From positions 1 to 22,633 of the forward strand of contig JAZNJU010000148.1 in assembly GCA_045578205.1 (NCBI GenBank): a stretch of DNA of 22,633 nt. The letters run 5' to 3'. A program made the translations under genes and the position numbers. Under the pieces are notes generated by a model. That model was not told the origin of the DNA, did not search any database, and was given only the letters and a program-made list of their open reading frames with translations. Source of the stretch: RGIG8748 sp045578205 (GTDB lineage: Bacteria; Bacillota; Clostridia; UMGS1810). Position 1 is the stretch's first letter; the number at the start of each line of letters is the position of its first letter. Of the stretch, positions 15,441-22,633 are shown piece by piece.

Positions 15441-17501
15441 TTGAACGGAAGATTAAGAGACAAAAATTTCATAATGACTCTTGTGGTAACAATTCTTTTG
15501 TGTTCCATTTGTGTAAAACTTGTTTTTTTGCAGGTTGTAAACGGCGAAAAGTATCTTTTGGAATCCAAGAATAAACTCACAAATTCCATGGTTGTATCTG
15601 CCCCCAGAGGTATCATATACGACAGGAACGGTCATCCGCTTATCACCAATCGTGTGGGTTTTTCCGTTCAGGTTGTCTACAGCGAAATGTCTAATGACAA
15701 GTTCAATGATATTCTTTTGAGCCTTGTAAATCTGCTTTTGGAAAATGGGGATGAATATGTGGATTCACTTCCTATATCAACAGAGGACTACAGGTTTACA
15801 TACAAGGATGACGAAAAAACTACCGCCAAAGAAAAGGCTGTCGCTTTTAAAGAAAAGTACGAAATAGATGCTTCCGCAAATGGAAAAACCACTCTGTCCA
15901 AACTTGCAGAAAGATACAAACTCGATAGACGATATTCGGATTCCGACATCAGAAAAATCGTGGGTATTCGCTACGAACTGGAAGTAAGAGGTCTGGCATT
16001 CGGCGCTCCTGTTACCGTTGCAAGCGATGTGAGTATGGACACGGTTTCGGTGCTCAAGGAAAACAATGCTTATTATTCAAATATCAACGTAATTACTTCA
16101 CCTTTCAGACAGTATGCAAACGGCACACTTGGTGCCCATATACTGGGCAGGGTGGGAGTTATCTATCAGGAGGAATACGAACTTCTGAAAGGTCAGAACT
16201 ACGGAATGAATGCAATAATAGGTAAGGACGGTCTGGAAAAATATCTTGAACCGTATATACGCGGTAAAGACGGAAAGATAAATAAATCCAGAGACATCAA
16301 TTCCAAAAATTATGCTCCCGACGAAGTTGCTGCAGTTCCGGGAAACGACGCGATACTCACCATAGACTATGAACTGCAGAAAGTGGCTGAAGAAGCACTG
16401 GAGAAGACTATAGAAAACATTATAATAAAAGGACAAAACTCCGACGACAAGGCAGGTGCCGACGCGGGCGGAGGAGCAGTTGTTGTGCTCGATGTCCGCA
16501 ATGGAGAAATTCTTGCTATGGCAAGTTATCCCGATTTCGATCCTGCCACATTCAGTAAAGACTACGACGAACTGATCAAAGACAGCGGAAAACCAATGTT
16601 CAACCGTGCCATAAGCGGTACTTATCCGCCCGGCTCTGTGTTCAAACTTGTCACAGCCATTGCAGGACTTGAGGAGGGAGAAATCACAACCACAGAGACC
16701 ATAAACGACGAAGGAAAGTATGAACACTACGGTCAGACTTTCAATTGTTGGATATGGACACAAAGCGGAAGAACTCACGGTCCGCAGGATGTTGCCAATG
16801 CTATTGGCAACTCCTGTAACTATTTCTTCTACGAAGTGGGAAAAAGACTTGGTGAAACCAAAATATATGAATATGCAAAACTCATGGGCCTCGGACAAAA
16901 GACGGGCATAGAAATAGAGGGAGAAAGTGCGGGAATTCTTGCAAACGAAAAATACAAGCAGGATACTTTCCAGCAAATCTGGTACCCGGGTGATACATTG
17001 CAGATGGCAATAGGACAGTCTTTCAATGTTTTCACACCTCTTCAGATTGCAAATCTTACTGCAACCGTTGCTAACGGAGGAACCTGCTATAAACCTCACC
17101 TCACAAAGGCTATCAGAAGTTCCGAAGATTCAAGTATTATAAAAGAATTCAAACCCGAGATAATAGGGAGCATAGACATGAGTGATGAGACATACAAAGC
17201 AGTGACATACGGTATGTATCTGGGAAGCCGCGAGGGTACATCCTCTGCTGTGTTTGCCGATTTTCCTATAAATGTATGTTCCAAAACCGGTTCTGCTCAG
17301 GTAAACACAGGCAGTGCCAATGGTGTTTTTGCCTCCTATGCGCCCTACGAAAACCCACAGATAGCAATTGCTGTTGTCATAGAAAATGCAGGCTCCGGTT
17401 CTGCTCTTGCACCTATTGCAAGAGAAATATACGAAAAGTATTTTGATATCACAACAAGTAGTGTTGAAGATGTTTGGGAAAGTTGGAACAGACTTTCATA
17501 A
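15441..17501 (+). CDS. mrdA: Penicillin-binding protein 2, elongasome transpeptidase
   Basis: Class B PBP that crosslinks peptidoglycan during cell elongation, normally with the SEDS polymerase RodA. It is 686 aa. One N-terminal membrane anchor lies at about residues 11-32, then the dimerisation/pedestal region (APRGIIYDRNG) and the transpeptidase domain from about 345. Active-site motifs are intact: S399-V-F-K402 with the acylated Ser399, S458-C-N460, and K615-T-G617. An insertion of about 90 residues near 85-175, rich in Lys, Asp and Glu, sits in the pedestal. The start is TTG at 15441, two bases after mreD, with AAGGGGA nine bases upstream. No rodA lies nearby in this window. Confidence 0.96.
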   Translation: MNGRLRDKNFIMTLVVTILLCSICVKLVFLQVVNGEKYLLESKNKLTNSMVVSAPRGIIYDRNGHPLITNRVGFSVQVVYSEMSNDKFNDILLSLVNLLLENGDEYVDSLPISTEDYRFTYKDDEKTTAKEKAVAFKEKYEIDASANGKTTLSKLAERYKLDRRYSDSDIRKIVGIRYELEVRGLAFGAPVTVASDVSMDTVSVLKENNAYYSNINVITSPFRQYANGTLGAHILGRVGVIYQEEYELLKGQNYGMNAIIGKDGLEKYLEPYIRGKDGKINKSRDINSKNYAPDEVAAVPGNDAILTIDYELQKVAEEALEKTIENIIIKGQNSDDKAGADAGGGAVVVLDVRNGEILAMASYPDFDPATFSKDYDELIKDSGKPMFNRAISGTYPPGSVFKLVTAIAGLEEGEITTTETINDEGKYEHYGQTFNCWIWTQSGRTHGPQDVANAIGNSCNYFFYEVGKRLGETKIYEYAKLMGLGQKTGIEIEGESAGILANEKYKQDTFQQIWYPGDTLQMAIGQSFNVFTPLQIANLTATVANGGTCYKPHLTKAIRSSEDSSIIKEFKPEIIGSIDMSDETYKAVTYGMYLGSREGTSSAVFADFPINVCSKTGSAQVNTGSANGVFASYAPYENPQIAIAVVIENAGSGSALAPIAREIYEKYFDITTSSVEDVWESWNRLS

Positions 17502-17515
17502 TTATAAAAAAAGTG

Positions 17516-17544
17516 TAGCCAAAACCAATTTTTTGTGTTAAAAT
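17516..17544 (+). promoter_or_regulatory. Possible promoter of the MinD-like gene and mgsA
   Basis: TAGCCA (17516-17521), 17 bases, then TAAAAT (17539-17544) with a TGT extension directly before it. The -35 matches at four of six positions. The leader would be about 12 nt. An internal promoter could uncouple minD-mgsA from the mre genes. Confidence 0.45.
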
Positions 17545-17562
17545 AATGTATTGGAGGATAAA

Positions 17563-18324
17563 ATGCCCCGGATAATATCTTTTGTTTCCCCAAAAGGCGG
17601 ATGCGGAGCGACCTTTGTGTGTGCAGCACTGCAACGTACACTGTCTGAAAATTCAAAAAAAGTGTTGGTTCTGGATATGTGTTTTGACAAATGCACATCA
17701 GACTACGCATTGGGTGTCCAGAATGATTATGTCTATACTCTTGCAGATGTATTGGGAGGGGACATAACATTCGATGATGCTGTGGCAGGCTGCGGAGGAG
17801 TTTTCTTAAGAGCCGATTACGACAGTGAAGATTTTGACTTTGAAAAAGCAGGAGAAATCATAAGAAACTGTGACCATGATTATGTTCTTGCAGATTTGAA
17901 TTCATCGTCTCCCGAAATCGTTCAGAATGTTCTGAATTTTTCGGATATGCTCGTTCTTGTTACGGACTGCACGGAAGTTTCTGTGAAACTTTGCGATGCC
18001 TTTGCGCAAAGGTATGATTTTGAAAATACCAAAGTTATCATAAATAAGATATTTCCGCATTACATACAAAAAGAAATTCATATGAATGCCGATGAAATTA
18101 CCGACACCTTGTGTTATCCGCTTCTTGGACTTGTTCCGTTGGATATAACAGCACAGGTGCTTCTTAAAAACGGTATGGAAAATATCGGAGACCACGGGGT
18201 CTTCGGTAAATGTTTTTCCAATGTTGCAAAACGTATTCTCGGAAAAAGACAGCCTGCATACGATTTTAGCGAATTTTGCAAAAATGACAAATTATATAAA
18301 TACTTAACGAAGGGACGGAATTAG
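17563..18324 (+). CDS. MinD-like ParA-superfamily protein with degenerate P-loop
   Basis: It resembles MinD, the septum-site ATPase that cycles on the membrane, and sits where Clostridia carry minC-minD-minE, between mrdA and mgsA. It is 253 aa. The deviant Walker A reads PKGGCGAT: signature Lys11 is kept, but the P-loop lysine expected at 16 is Ala (codon GCG at 17608-17610). Switch I (VLDMCFD), Walker B-like YVLADLNSSS and the MinD-like tail NVAKRILGKRQPAYDF are recognisable. The last residues KNDKLYKYLTKGRN could form a short amphipathic helix, as in MinD. Loss of Lys16 predicts weak or absent ATP hydrolysis. ATG 17563 follows GGAGG (17553-17557) by five bases; a TTG at 17551 lies in that site. 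It is probably a diverged MinD; a CpaE-like regulator is the alternative. Confidence 0.75.
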   Translation: MPRIISFVSPKGGCGATFVCAALQRTLSENSKKVLVLDMCFDKCTSDYALGVQNDYVYTLADVLGGDITFDDAVAGCGGVFLRADYDSEDFDFEKAGEIIRNCDHDYVLADLNSSSPEIVQNVLNFSDMLVLVTDCTEVSVKLCDAFAQRYDFENTKVIINKIFPHYIQKEIHMNADEITDTLCYPLLGLVPLDITAQVLLKNGMENIGDHGVFGKCFSNVAKRILGKRQPAYDFSEFCKNDKLYKYLTKGRN

Positions 18325-18325
18325 A

Positions 18326-18742
18326 ATGAATATTGCACTTATTGCTCACGACAAGAAAAAAGAACTTATGGTACAGTTTTGCATTGCATATAAGGGTATT
18401 TTTGCAAAACACCATTTGGTTGCTACAGGTACTACCGGTGCTTTTATAACTGATGCAACCGGACTTGAAGTTCACAAATTCCTTTCCGGTTCCCAAGGCG
18501 GAGACCAGCAAATTGCAGCGAGAATTGCATACAATGAGATAGATTTGGTGCTGTTTTTCCGCGATCCGCTCACAGCAAACTCCTATGAGCCGGATGTGCT
18601 GAATGTATTGAGACTCTGCGACATCCACAACATTCCCGTGGCTACAAATGTTGCAACAGCGGAAGTGCTCATATTGGGCCTTGACAGAGGTTATCTTGAC
18701 TGGAGAGATATTGTCAATCCAAAACCTAAAAAAGATATATAG
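18326..18742 (+). CDS. mgsA: Methylglyoxal synthase
   Basis: Converts dihydroxyacetone phosphate to methylglyoxal and phosphate, a bypass of lower glycolysis used when phosphate is short. It is 138 aa, slightly shorter than the E. coli enzyme at the N-terminus. Motifs: IALIAHDKKKELM at residues 3-15, ATGTTG for phosphate binding near 33-38, and GSQGGDQQIAARI with catalytic Asp60, equivalent to E. coli Asp71. FFRDPL near 86-91 is also conserved. It starts one base after the MinD-like stop, with GGGACGGA upstream, and so shares its transcript. The mre-min-mgsA arrangement is widespread in Clostridia; the reason for it is not established. Confidence 0.96.
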   Translation: MNIALIAHDKKKELMVQFCIAYKGIFAKHHLVATGTTGAFITDATGLEVHKFLSGSQGGDQQIAARIAYNEIDLVLFFRDPLTANSYEPDVLNVLRLCDIHNIPVATNVATAEVLILGLDRGYLDWRDIVNPKPKKDI

Positions 18743-18747
18743 TTTTA

Positions 18748-18777
18748 TTGACACAAATATGCAAAAAATGTTATTAT
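18748..18777 (+). promoter_or_regulatory. Sigma-A promoter of the purine operon
   Basis: A consensus TTGACA (18748-18753) and TATTAT (18772-18777) are 18 bases apart. Transcription would begin near 18784, only about 16 nt before the purE start and just before the ribosome binding site, leaving no room for a riboswitch. Control, if any, must act on initiation. Confidence 0.75.
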
Positions 18778-18799
18778 ATATATTACGGAGGTGCCTTCT

Positions 18800-19294
18800 T
18801 TGAAAAAAGTAGCAGTTATAATGGGAAGCGACAGCGACCTTCCCATAGTTGAAAAAGCAATAGATACTCTGAAAGAGTTTCAAATACCCTTTGAAGTGCA
18901 CGTGTATTCTGCACATCGTACACCCGTCGAAACCAAGGATTTTGTATCCTCTGCCGAGGAAAACGGATTTGGTGTTATCATAGCGGCAGCAGGTATGGCG
19001 GCCCATCTTGCAGGTGCTGTTGCGGCAAACACTGTTTTGCCGGTTATAGGCATACCCGTAAGTGCCAAGAAACTCGACGGTCTGGATGCTCTTTTGTCCA
19101 CCGTACAGATGCCATCGGGAATTCCCGTTGCGACTGTTGCAATAGATGGTGCAAAAAATGCTGCAATTCTTGCCGCACAGATAATAGCATTATCCGACGA
19201 AGAACTTTCTGCAAAACTTAAAGCGGACAGACAGAAAGCAAGCCAGACAGTTCTGGAAAAAAATAAGAAAATAGAGAAATTATATAACGCATAG
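18800..19294 (+). CDS. purE: 5-(carboxyamino)imidazole ribonucleotide mutase / AIR carboxylase PurE
   Basis: Produces 4-carboxy-AIR in de novo purine synthesis. It is 164 aa. PurE motifs are clear: VIMGSDSDLP at about 6-15, SAHRTP near 37-42 with the catalytic His, and AGMAAHLAGAVAANTVLPVI near 64-83. The start is TTG at 18800; the in-frame GTG at 18791 overlaps the GGAGGTG ribosome binding site (18787-18793), which is well placed for the TTG. No purK is in the window, so whether it takes N5-CAIR (class I) or AIR plus CO2 (class II) cannot be settled here. purC, often next in Clostridia, is not present; a hairpin terminator and then purF follow. Confidence 0.95.
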   Translation: MKKVAVIMGSDSDLPIVEKAIDTLKEFQIPFEVHVYSAHRTPVETKDFVSSAEENGFGVIIAAAGMAAHLAGAVAANTVLPVIGIPVSAKKLDGLDALLSTVQMPSGIPVATVAIDGAKNAAILAAQIIALSDEELSAKLKADRQKASQTVLEKNKKIEKLYNA

Positions 19295-19300
19295 TGCTTC

Positions 19301-19340
19301 AATAAGCGGAATAATCTTCCGCTTATTTGTATTTTTATTT
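19301..19340 (+). terminator. Intrinsic terminator or attenuator between purE and purF
   Basis: AATAAGCGGA (19301-19310) pairs with TCCGCTTATT (19318-19327), plus one more A-T pair, around a five-base loop. TGTATTTTTATTT follows. It lies inside the purine gene run, and I see no convincing promoter between it and purF, so it may only partly terminate. Confidence 0.75.
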
Positions 19341-19387
19341 AGTATGGTCTACTTTGGTAAATTTATCACATTATGAAAGGAACGGCG

Positions 19388-20830
19388 ATGTTTATGACAA
19401 AAATTCACGAAGAATGTGGAGTGTTTGGAATTATCAGTCCGCAGACAAGCCACGTTGCGGCAAGTACATATTACGGCCTTTTTGCTCTTCAGCACAGAGG
19501 TCAGGAGAGTTGCGGTATAGTGGTAAATGATGATGGTGTTTTCAAATATCACAGAGATGAGGGCATTGTAAACGATGTTTTCACTCATGAGGTTATGGAC
19601 AAACTCGGTCTCGGGAATATGGCGCTCGGCCATGTCCGTTACGGCACATCCGACACAAAGGGAAGGGCTAATGCGCAGCCTATGGTGGTAAACCATATCA
19701 AAGGGCACACCGCTTTGGCTTTTAACGGCAGTGTAATAAACTATGATGAACTCCGCAAAGAACTTGAACTTGAGGGTGCTATATTCCATACAAACAGCGA
19801 TATAGAAGTTATAGCATACGAAGTTATTAAACAGCGCCTCACTGAGCCATCACTGGAAAAGGCTCTGGAAAAGGCAATGGACAAGATAAAGGGTGCATAT
19901 TCCATAGTAATGATGTCTCCCACAAAACTCATTGCCGCCAGGGACAAACACGGTTTCAGACCTCTGTGTTTTGGCCAGACCAAAGACGGCTCCTATGTTG
20001 TAGCGTCGGAAAGTTGTGCTCTGGATTCCGTAAGTGCAAATCTCATACGTGAGATTGAACCGGGCGAAATTGTTGTCTTTGACAAGGATGGAATCAAAGA
20101 AAACAAAACACACTGCAACAAGTGTGATAAAGCACTCTGTATATTCGAATACATCTACTTTGCAAGACCTGACTCCGTCATAGAGGGAAAGAGTGTCCAC
20201 AAGGCAAAGTTAAATGCAGGTAAGTATCTTGCACAGGAGCACCCCGTGGAAGCCGATGTTGTAATCGGTGTTCCCGATTCGGGACTTGACGCTGCAATGG
20301 GATACGCCCGTGAGTCGGGAATACCCTACGGCATAGGATTTGTAAAGAACAAGTATATAGGCAGAACATTCATTGTACCCGGTCAGGATGTCCGCGAAGA
20401 CAAGGTAAAGATAAAGTTGAATGTAATAGCAGATACCGTAAAGGGCAAGAGGGTTGTGCTTGTGGATGACTCCATCGTTCGCGGAACAACAAGTGCAATA
20501 ATTGTAAGGCTTCTGCGTGAAGCCGGTGCAAAGGAAGTTCATCTGCGTTCATCTGCACCTGCATTTCTTAATCCATGCTACTACGGTACGGATATTGCAT
20601 CGAGAGATGTTCTCATAGCGTGCAATTATACTCACGCCGAGATGGAAAAGATAATCGGAGTCGACTCTCTCGGATTCTTAAGCGTGGACAGTCTCTCAAA
20701 ACTTATAGATGTTCCCGACAGATGCGGATACTGTGATGCTTGCTTTACAAACAATTATCCCACAGAGGTTCCGCTTCCGAGAGAAGAACGCAAATATAAT
20801 AAAAAACTTTCAGAGAAAGAGGTTGAATAA
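19388..20830 (+). CDS. purF: Amidophosphoribosyltransferase (glutamine PRPP amidotransferase)
   Basis: Catalyses the first committed step of purine synthesis, PRPP plus glutamine to phosphoribosylamine. It is 480 aa. The start is ATG 19388, seven bases after AAAGGA; an ATG at 19373 precedes that site and is rejected. A nine-residue propeptide is followed by Cys10 (EECGVFG), which becomes the N-terminal nucleophile after self-processing. The glutaminase half includes HVRYGTSDTKG and FNGSVINYDELR. The PRPP motif VVLVDDSIVRGTT lies near 357-369. Cysteines in KALCIFEYI, NPCYYG, and CGYCDAC match the 4Fe-4S ligands of the Bacillus enzyme, predicting an oxygen-sensitive protein under feedback control by AMP and GMP. 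It ends two bases before purM. Confidence 0.97.
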   Translation: MFMTKIHEECGVFGIISPQTSHVAASTYYGLFALQHRGQESCGIVVNDDGVFKYHRDEGIVNDVFTHEVMDKLGLGNMALGHVRYGTSDTKGRANAQPMVVNHIKGHTALAFNGSVINYDELRKELELEGAIFHTNSDIEVIAYEVIKQRLTEPSLEKALEKAMDKIKGAYSIVMMSPTKLIAARDKHGFRPLCFGQTKDGSYVVASESCALDSVSANLIREIEPGEIVVFDKDGIKENKTHCNKCDKALCIFEYIYFARPDSVIEGKSVHKAKLNAGKYLAQEHPVEADVVIGVPDSGLDAAMGYARESGIPYGIGFVKNKYIGRTFIVPGQDVREDKVKIKLNVIADTVKGKRVVLVDDSIVRGTTSAIIVRLLREAGAKEVHLRSSAPAFLNPCYYGTDIASRDVLIACNYTHAEMEKIIGVDSLGFLSVDSLSKLIDVPDRCGYCDACFTNNYPTEVPLPREERKYNKKLSEKEVE

Positions 20831-20831
20831 A

Positions 20832-21869
20832 TTGAAAAGTTACAGCGACAGTTACAAAGCAGCCGGAGTTGATATCACTGCGGGATATCGCGCAGTAGAA
20901 CTCATGAAAAAGCATATTGCTACAACAATGACCAAAGGCTCCATGTCCGACATAGGCGGTTTCGGAGGACTCTTTGAACTTGATATGACAGGCATTACAA
21001 AACCTGTCCTTGTAAGCGGTACAGACGGTGTGGGTACCAAACTCAAACTTGCTTTCATTATGGATAAGCACGATACAGTAGGTATAGATTGTGTGGCAAT
21101 GTGTGTAAACGACATTATATGCTGCGGAGCAAAACCTCTGTTTTTCCTGGACTACATTGCCTGCGGAAAGAATGTTCCGGAAAGAATTGCCGATATAGTT
21201 AAAGGTATTGCAGATGGCTGTGTACAGTCCGGTGCAGCACTGATTGGCGGAGAAACAGCAGAAATGCCCGGTTTTTATCCCGAGGATGAATACGACCTCG
21301 CAGGTTTCTCAGTGGGTATCGTGGATAAAGACAAGGTCCTCAATAACAAAACCATAAAAGAGGGCGATGTTATAATTGCACTTCCCTCAAGCGGTGTTCA
21401 CTCCAACGGTTTTTCTCTTGTTCGCAAAGTGTTTGATGTCGAAAATGCCGACATCAAGACACCGCTTGCTGAACTTGGCGGCAAATCAGTAGGCGAAACA
21501 CTCCTCACTCCCACAAAGATATATGTCAAACCCATGTGTGCACTCTTTGAAGAAGTTACAGTTAAGGCGGTATCCCACATCACTGGCGGAGGTTTCTACG
21601 AGAACATCCCCAGAAGTATTCCCGATGGTTTCACTGCAAAGATAGACAAGAGCGCAGTTAAGATTCTTCCTATATTTGACCTTATTATGAAAAAGGGCTC
21701 AATCCCCGAAAGAGATATGTTCAACACATTCAATATGGGTGTTGGTATGAGCATCGTTGTAGCAAAAGAGGATGCCGGCAAGGCTATAGAAGTTCTCAAA
21801 GCAAACGGAGAAGACGCATACATAATCGGAGAAATCACAAAAGGTGAGGAGAGCGTGGTATTATGCTAA
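20832..21869 (+). CDS. purM: Phosphoribosylformylglycinamidine cyclo-ligase (AIR synthetase)
   Basis: Closes the imidazole ring: FGAM plus ATP gives AIR. It is 345 aa, matching the family. Motifs: the SYSDSYKAAGVDITAG start, GGFGGLFEL, LVSGTDGVGTKLKLA near 60-75, MCVNDIICCGAKPLFFLDY, and GGETAEMPGFY near 138-148. The open frame extends upstream into purF, but the conserved protein begins at TTG 20832, with AAAGAGG nine bases upstream, immediately after the purF stop. The downstream end overlaps purN by seven bases. Start codon TTG is used by several genes here (mrdA, purE, purM). Confidence 0.97.
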   Translation: MKSYSDSYKAAGVDITAGYRAVELMKKHIATTMTKGSMSDIGGFGGLFELDMTGITKPVLVSGTDGVGTKLKLAFIMDKHDTVGIDCVAMCVNDIICCGAKPLFFLDYIACGKNVPERIADIVKGIADGCVQSGAALIGGETAEMPGFYPEDEYDLAGFSVGIVDKDKVLNNKTIKEGDVIIALPSSGVHSNGFSLVRKVFDVENADIKTPLAELGGKSVGETLLTPTKIYVKPMCALFEEVTVKAVSHITGGGFYENIPRSIPDGFTAKIDKSAVKILPIFDLIMKKGSIPERDMFNTFNMGVGMSIVVAKEDAGKAIEVLKANGEDAYIIGEITKGEESVVLC

Positions 21870-22471
21870 AGGCAAAGGTTTGTGTCCTTGTGTCCGGCGG
21901 CGGTACCAATCTTCAGGCTATAATTGATGCGGTAAAATCAGGAGTTATATCTTCCGCGGAAATTTCGGCGGTAATTGCCTCAAATCCCCATGCTTATGCC
22001 CTGGAGAGAGCAAAGATTAACGGCATACCTGCCGAGGTGGTCTGCAAAAAGGAAATGCCCTCCCAGGAGGCTTTTGAGGAAAAACTCATAGAGATTATTG
22101 AACACTACAAAGCCGACATTATAGTTCTTGCAGGTTTTATGTGCATACTTTCGGAAAATTTCACCAAGAGATATCCCGAGAGAATAATAAATGTTCATCC
22201 TTCACTTATACCGTCGTTTTGCGGTAAGGGTTTTTACGGACTTAAGGTTCATGAGGCGGCACTGGGATACGGTGTCAAAGTAACAGGCGCCACAGTGCAT
22301 TTTGTAAACGAAATTCCCGACGGCGGAAGAATAATAATGCAGAAATCAGTTGCCGTAGAAGACGGTGACACCCCCGAAATACTCCAAAAAAGGGTAATGG
22401 AACAGGCGGAGTGGATCATACTTCCCGCATCTGTTGAAAAAGTGGCAAAGGAAATTATTGATAGGAGATAA
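21863..22471 (+). CDS. purN: Phosphoribosylglycinamide formyltransferase, folate-dependent
   Basis: Transfers a formyl group from 10-formyl-THF to GAR. It is 202 aa, normal. Motifs: LVSGGGTNLQAIID at about 8-21 for phosphate binding, the folate-binding LAGFMCILSENF region, catalytic Asn and His in INVHPSLIPSF near 109-119, and the catalytic Asp in VNEIPDGGRII near 152. GGTGAGGAG at the purM end provides the ribosome binding site and the ATG lies inside the purM end (overlap of seven bases), indicating coupling. Followed four bases later by the final, truncated gene. Confidence 0.97.
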   Translation: MLKAKVCVLVSGGGTNLQAIIDAVKSGVISSAEISAVIASNPHAYALERAKINGIPAEVVCKKEMPSQEAFEEKLIEIIEHYKADIIVLAGFMCILSENFTKRYPERIINVHPSLIPSFCGKGFYGLKVHEAALGYGVKVTGATVHFVNEIPDGGRIIMQKSVAVEDGDTPEILQKRVMEQAEWIILPASVEKVAKEIIDRR

Positions 22472-22475
22472 AAAC

Positions 22476-22607
22476 ATGAATGTATATGAAACAAGCACTA
22501 TGGGCTCTGCCATCAAAGATAATTCATATGTAGGCAGAGGCATAGTTATCGGAAAAAGTGCCGACGGTGAAAATGCAGTTTTTGCGTATTTCATTATGGG
22601 CAGAAGT
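22476..22607 (+). CDS. IMP cyclohydrolase, PurO-like (PF07826) family, N-terminal fragment
   Basis: Only 44 residues are genomic. VGRGIVIGKSADGENAVFAY followed by FIMGRS is the characteristic start of the IMP cyclohydrolase family that Clostridia use for the last step, FAICAR to IMP, instead of the cyclohydrolase domain of bifunctional PurH. ATG 22476 follows TAGGAGAT by about six bases and lies four bases after purN, so it belongs to the purine operon. An apparent stop at 22629-22631 is not real: from 22608 the sequence is sequencing adapter. A formyltransferase-only PurH-like partner would be expected beyond the edge; this is inference. The N-terminus is recognised from memory of the family, without a search. 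Confidence 0.72.
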
Positions 22608-22633
22608 AAGTCGGAGGCCAAGCGGTCTTAGGA
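22608..22633. other. MGI/BGI (DNBSEQ) sequencing adapter remnant at the contig end
   Basis: The final 26 bases, starting AAGTCGGAGGCC and ending GTCTTAGGA, match the first 26 bases of the standard MGI/BGI read-1 adapter. They abut the coding sequence mid-gene with no biological transition. This is a technical artefact and should be trimmed. Confidence 0.93.

Noticed and set aside
16098..17099. 333-codon open frame on the minus strand opposite mrdA
   Set aside because: Composition is typical of an antisense shadow, and all PBP2 active-site motifs are on the + strand.
20709..20831. In-frame upstream extension of purM into purF
   Set aside because: The conserved PurM start is at TTG 20832 with a ribosome binding site; the extension overlaps the purF Fe-S cysteine region in another frame.
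22608..22633. tRNA-like start or genuine frameshift in the last gene
   Set aside because: The GGAGGCCAAGCGG stretch briefly suggested a tRNA, but the whole 26 bases match a sequencing adapter.

Overview
This window reads as one complete contig of a spore-forming, low-to-moderate GC Clostridia, probably Oscillospiraceae-like and from a gut-type metagenome. The evidence is an alpha/beta-type small acid-soluble spore protein gene, strong AGGAGG-type ribosome binding sites, frequent TTG starts, a Firmicutes-style mreBCD-mrdA-(min)-mgsA locus and a clostridial purine operon. All genes are on the + strand. The last 26 bases match an MGI/BGI sequencing adapter, so the right end is an assembly edge and its terminal gene is cut artificially.

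Layout. (1) 6-4988: a four-gene BMP-type ABC importer: lipoprotein, duplicated ATPase and two permeases. It is probably a purine nucleoside importer, and two hairpins separate the lipoprotein gene from the rest. (2) 5207-6667: guaB with its own sigma-A promoter and terminator. (3) 6806-7454: a spore coat-DNA protein (SASP) gene and a small acidic lipoprotein with 11-residue repeats, each with a tentative sigma-G-like promoter. (4) 7545-9658: radA (DNA repair) and pgsA (phospholipid synthesis), each with a promoter and terminator. (5) 9903-18742: a long, tightly packed run: U32 protein, dut, maf, mreB, mreC, mreD, mrdA, a degenerate MinD-like ATPase and mgsA. It joins nucleotide-pool cleaning to rod-shape and septum genes. 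(6) 18800-end: a purine operon, purE, purF, purM, purN and the start of a PurO-type IMP cyclohydrolase.

Purine metabolism recurs: the importer, guaB and the de novo operon would bring in purines, make IMP and send it to GMP. The cell-envelope block (MreBCD, PBP2, MinD-like, PgsA) covers elongation and membrane synthesis.

Most of the window is housekeeping, and I see no complete unknown system, CRISPR array, mobile element, tRNA or rRNA. The most interesting points are the MinD-like protein that has lost its P-loop lysine at a locus lacking minC, minE and rodA; the perfect inverted repeat that could hide the radA ribosome binding site; the spore-linked repeat lipoprotein; and the adapter sequence at the contig end. 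No gap between genes exceeds about 245 bases.
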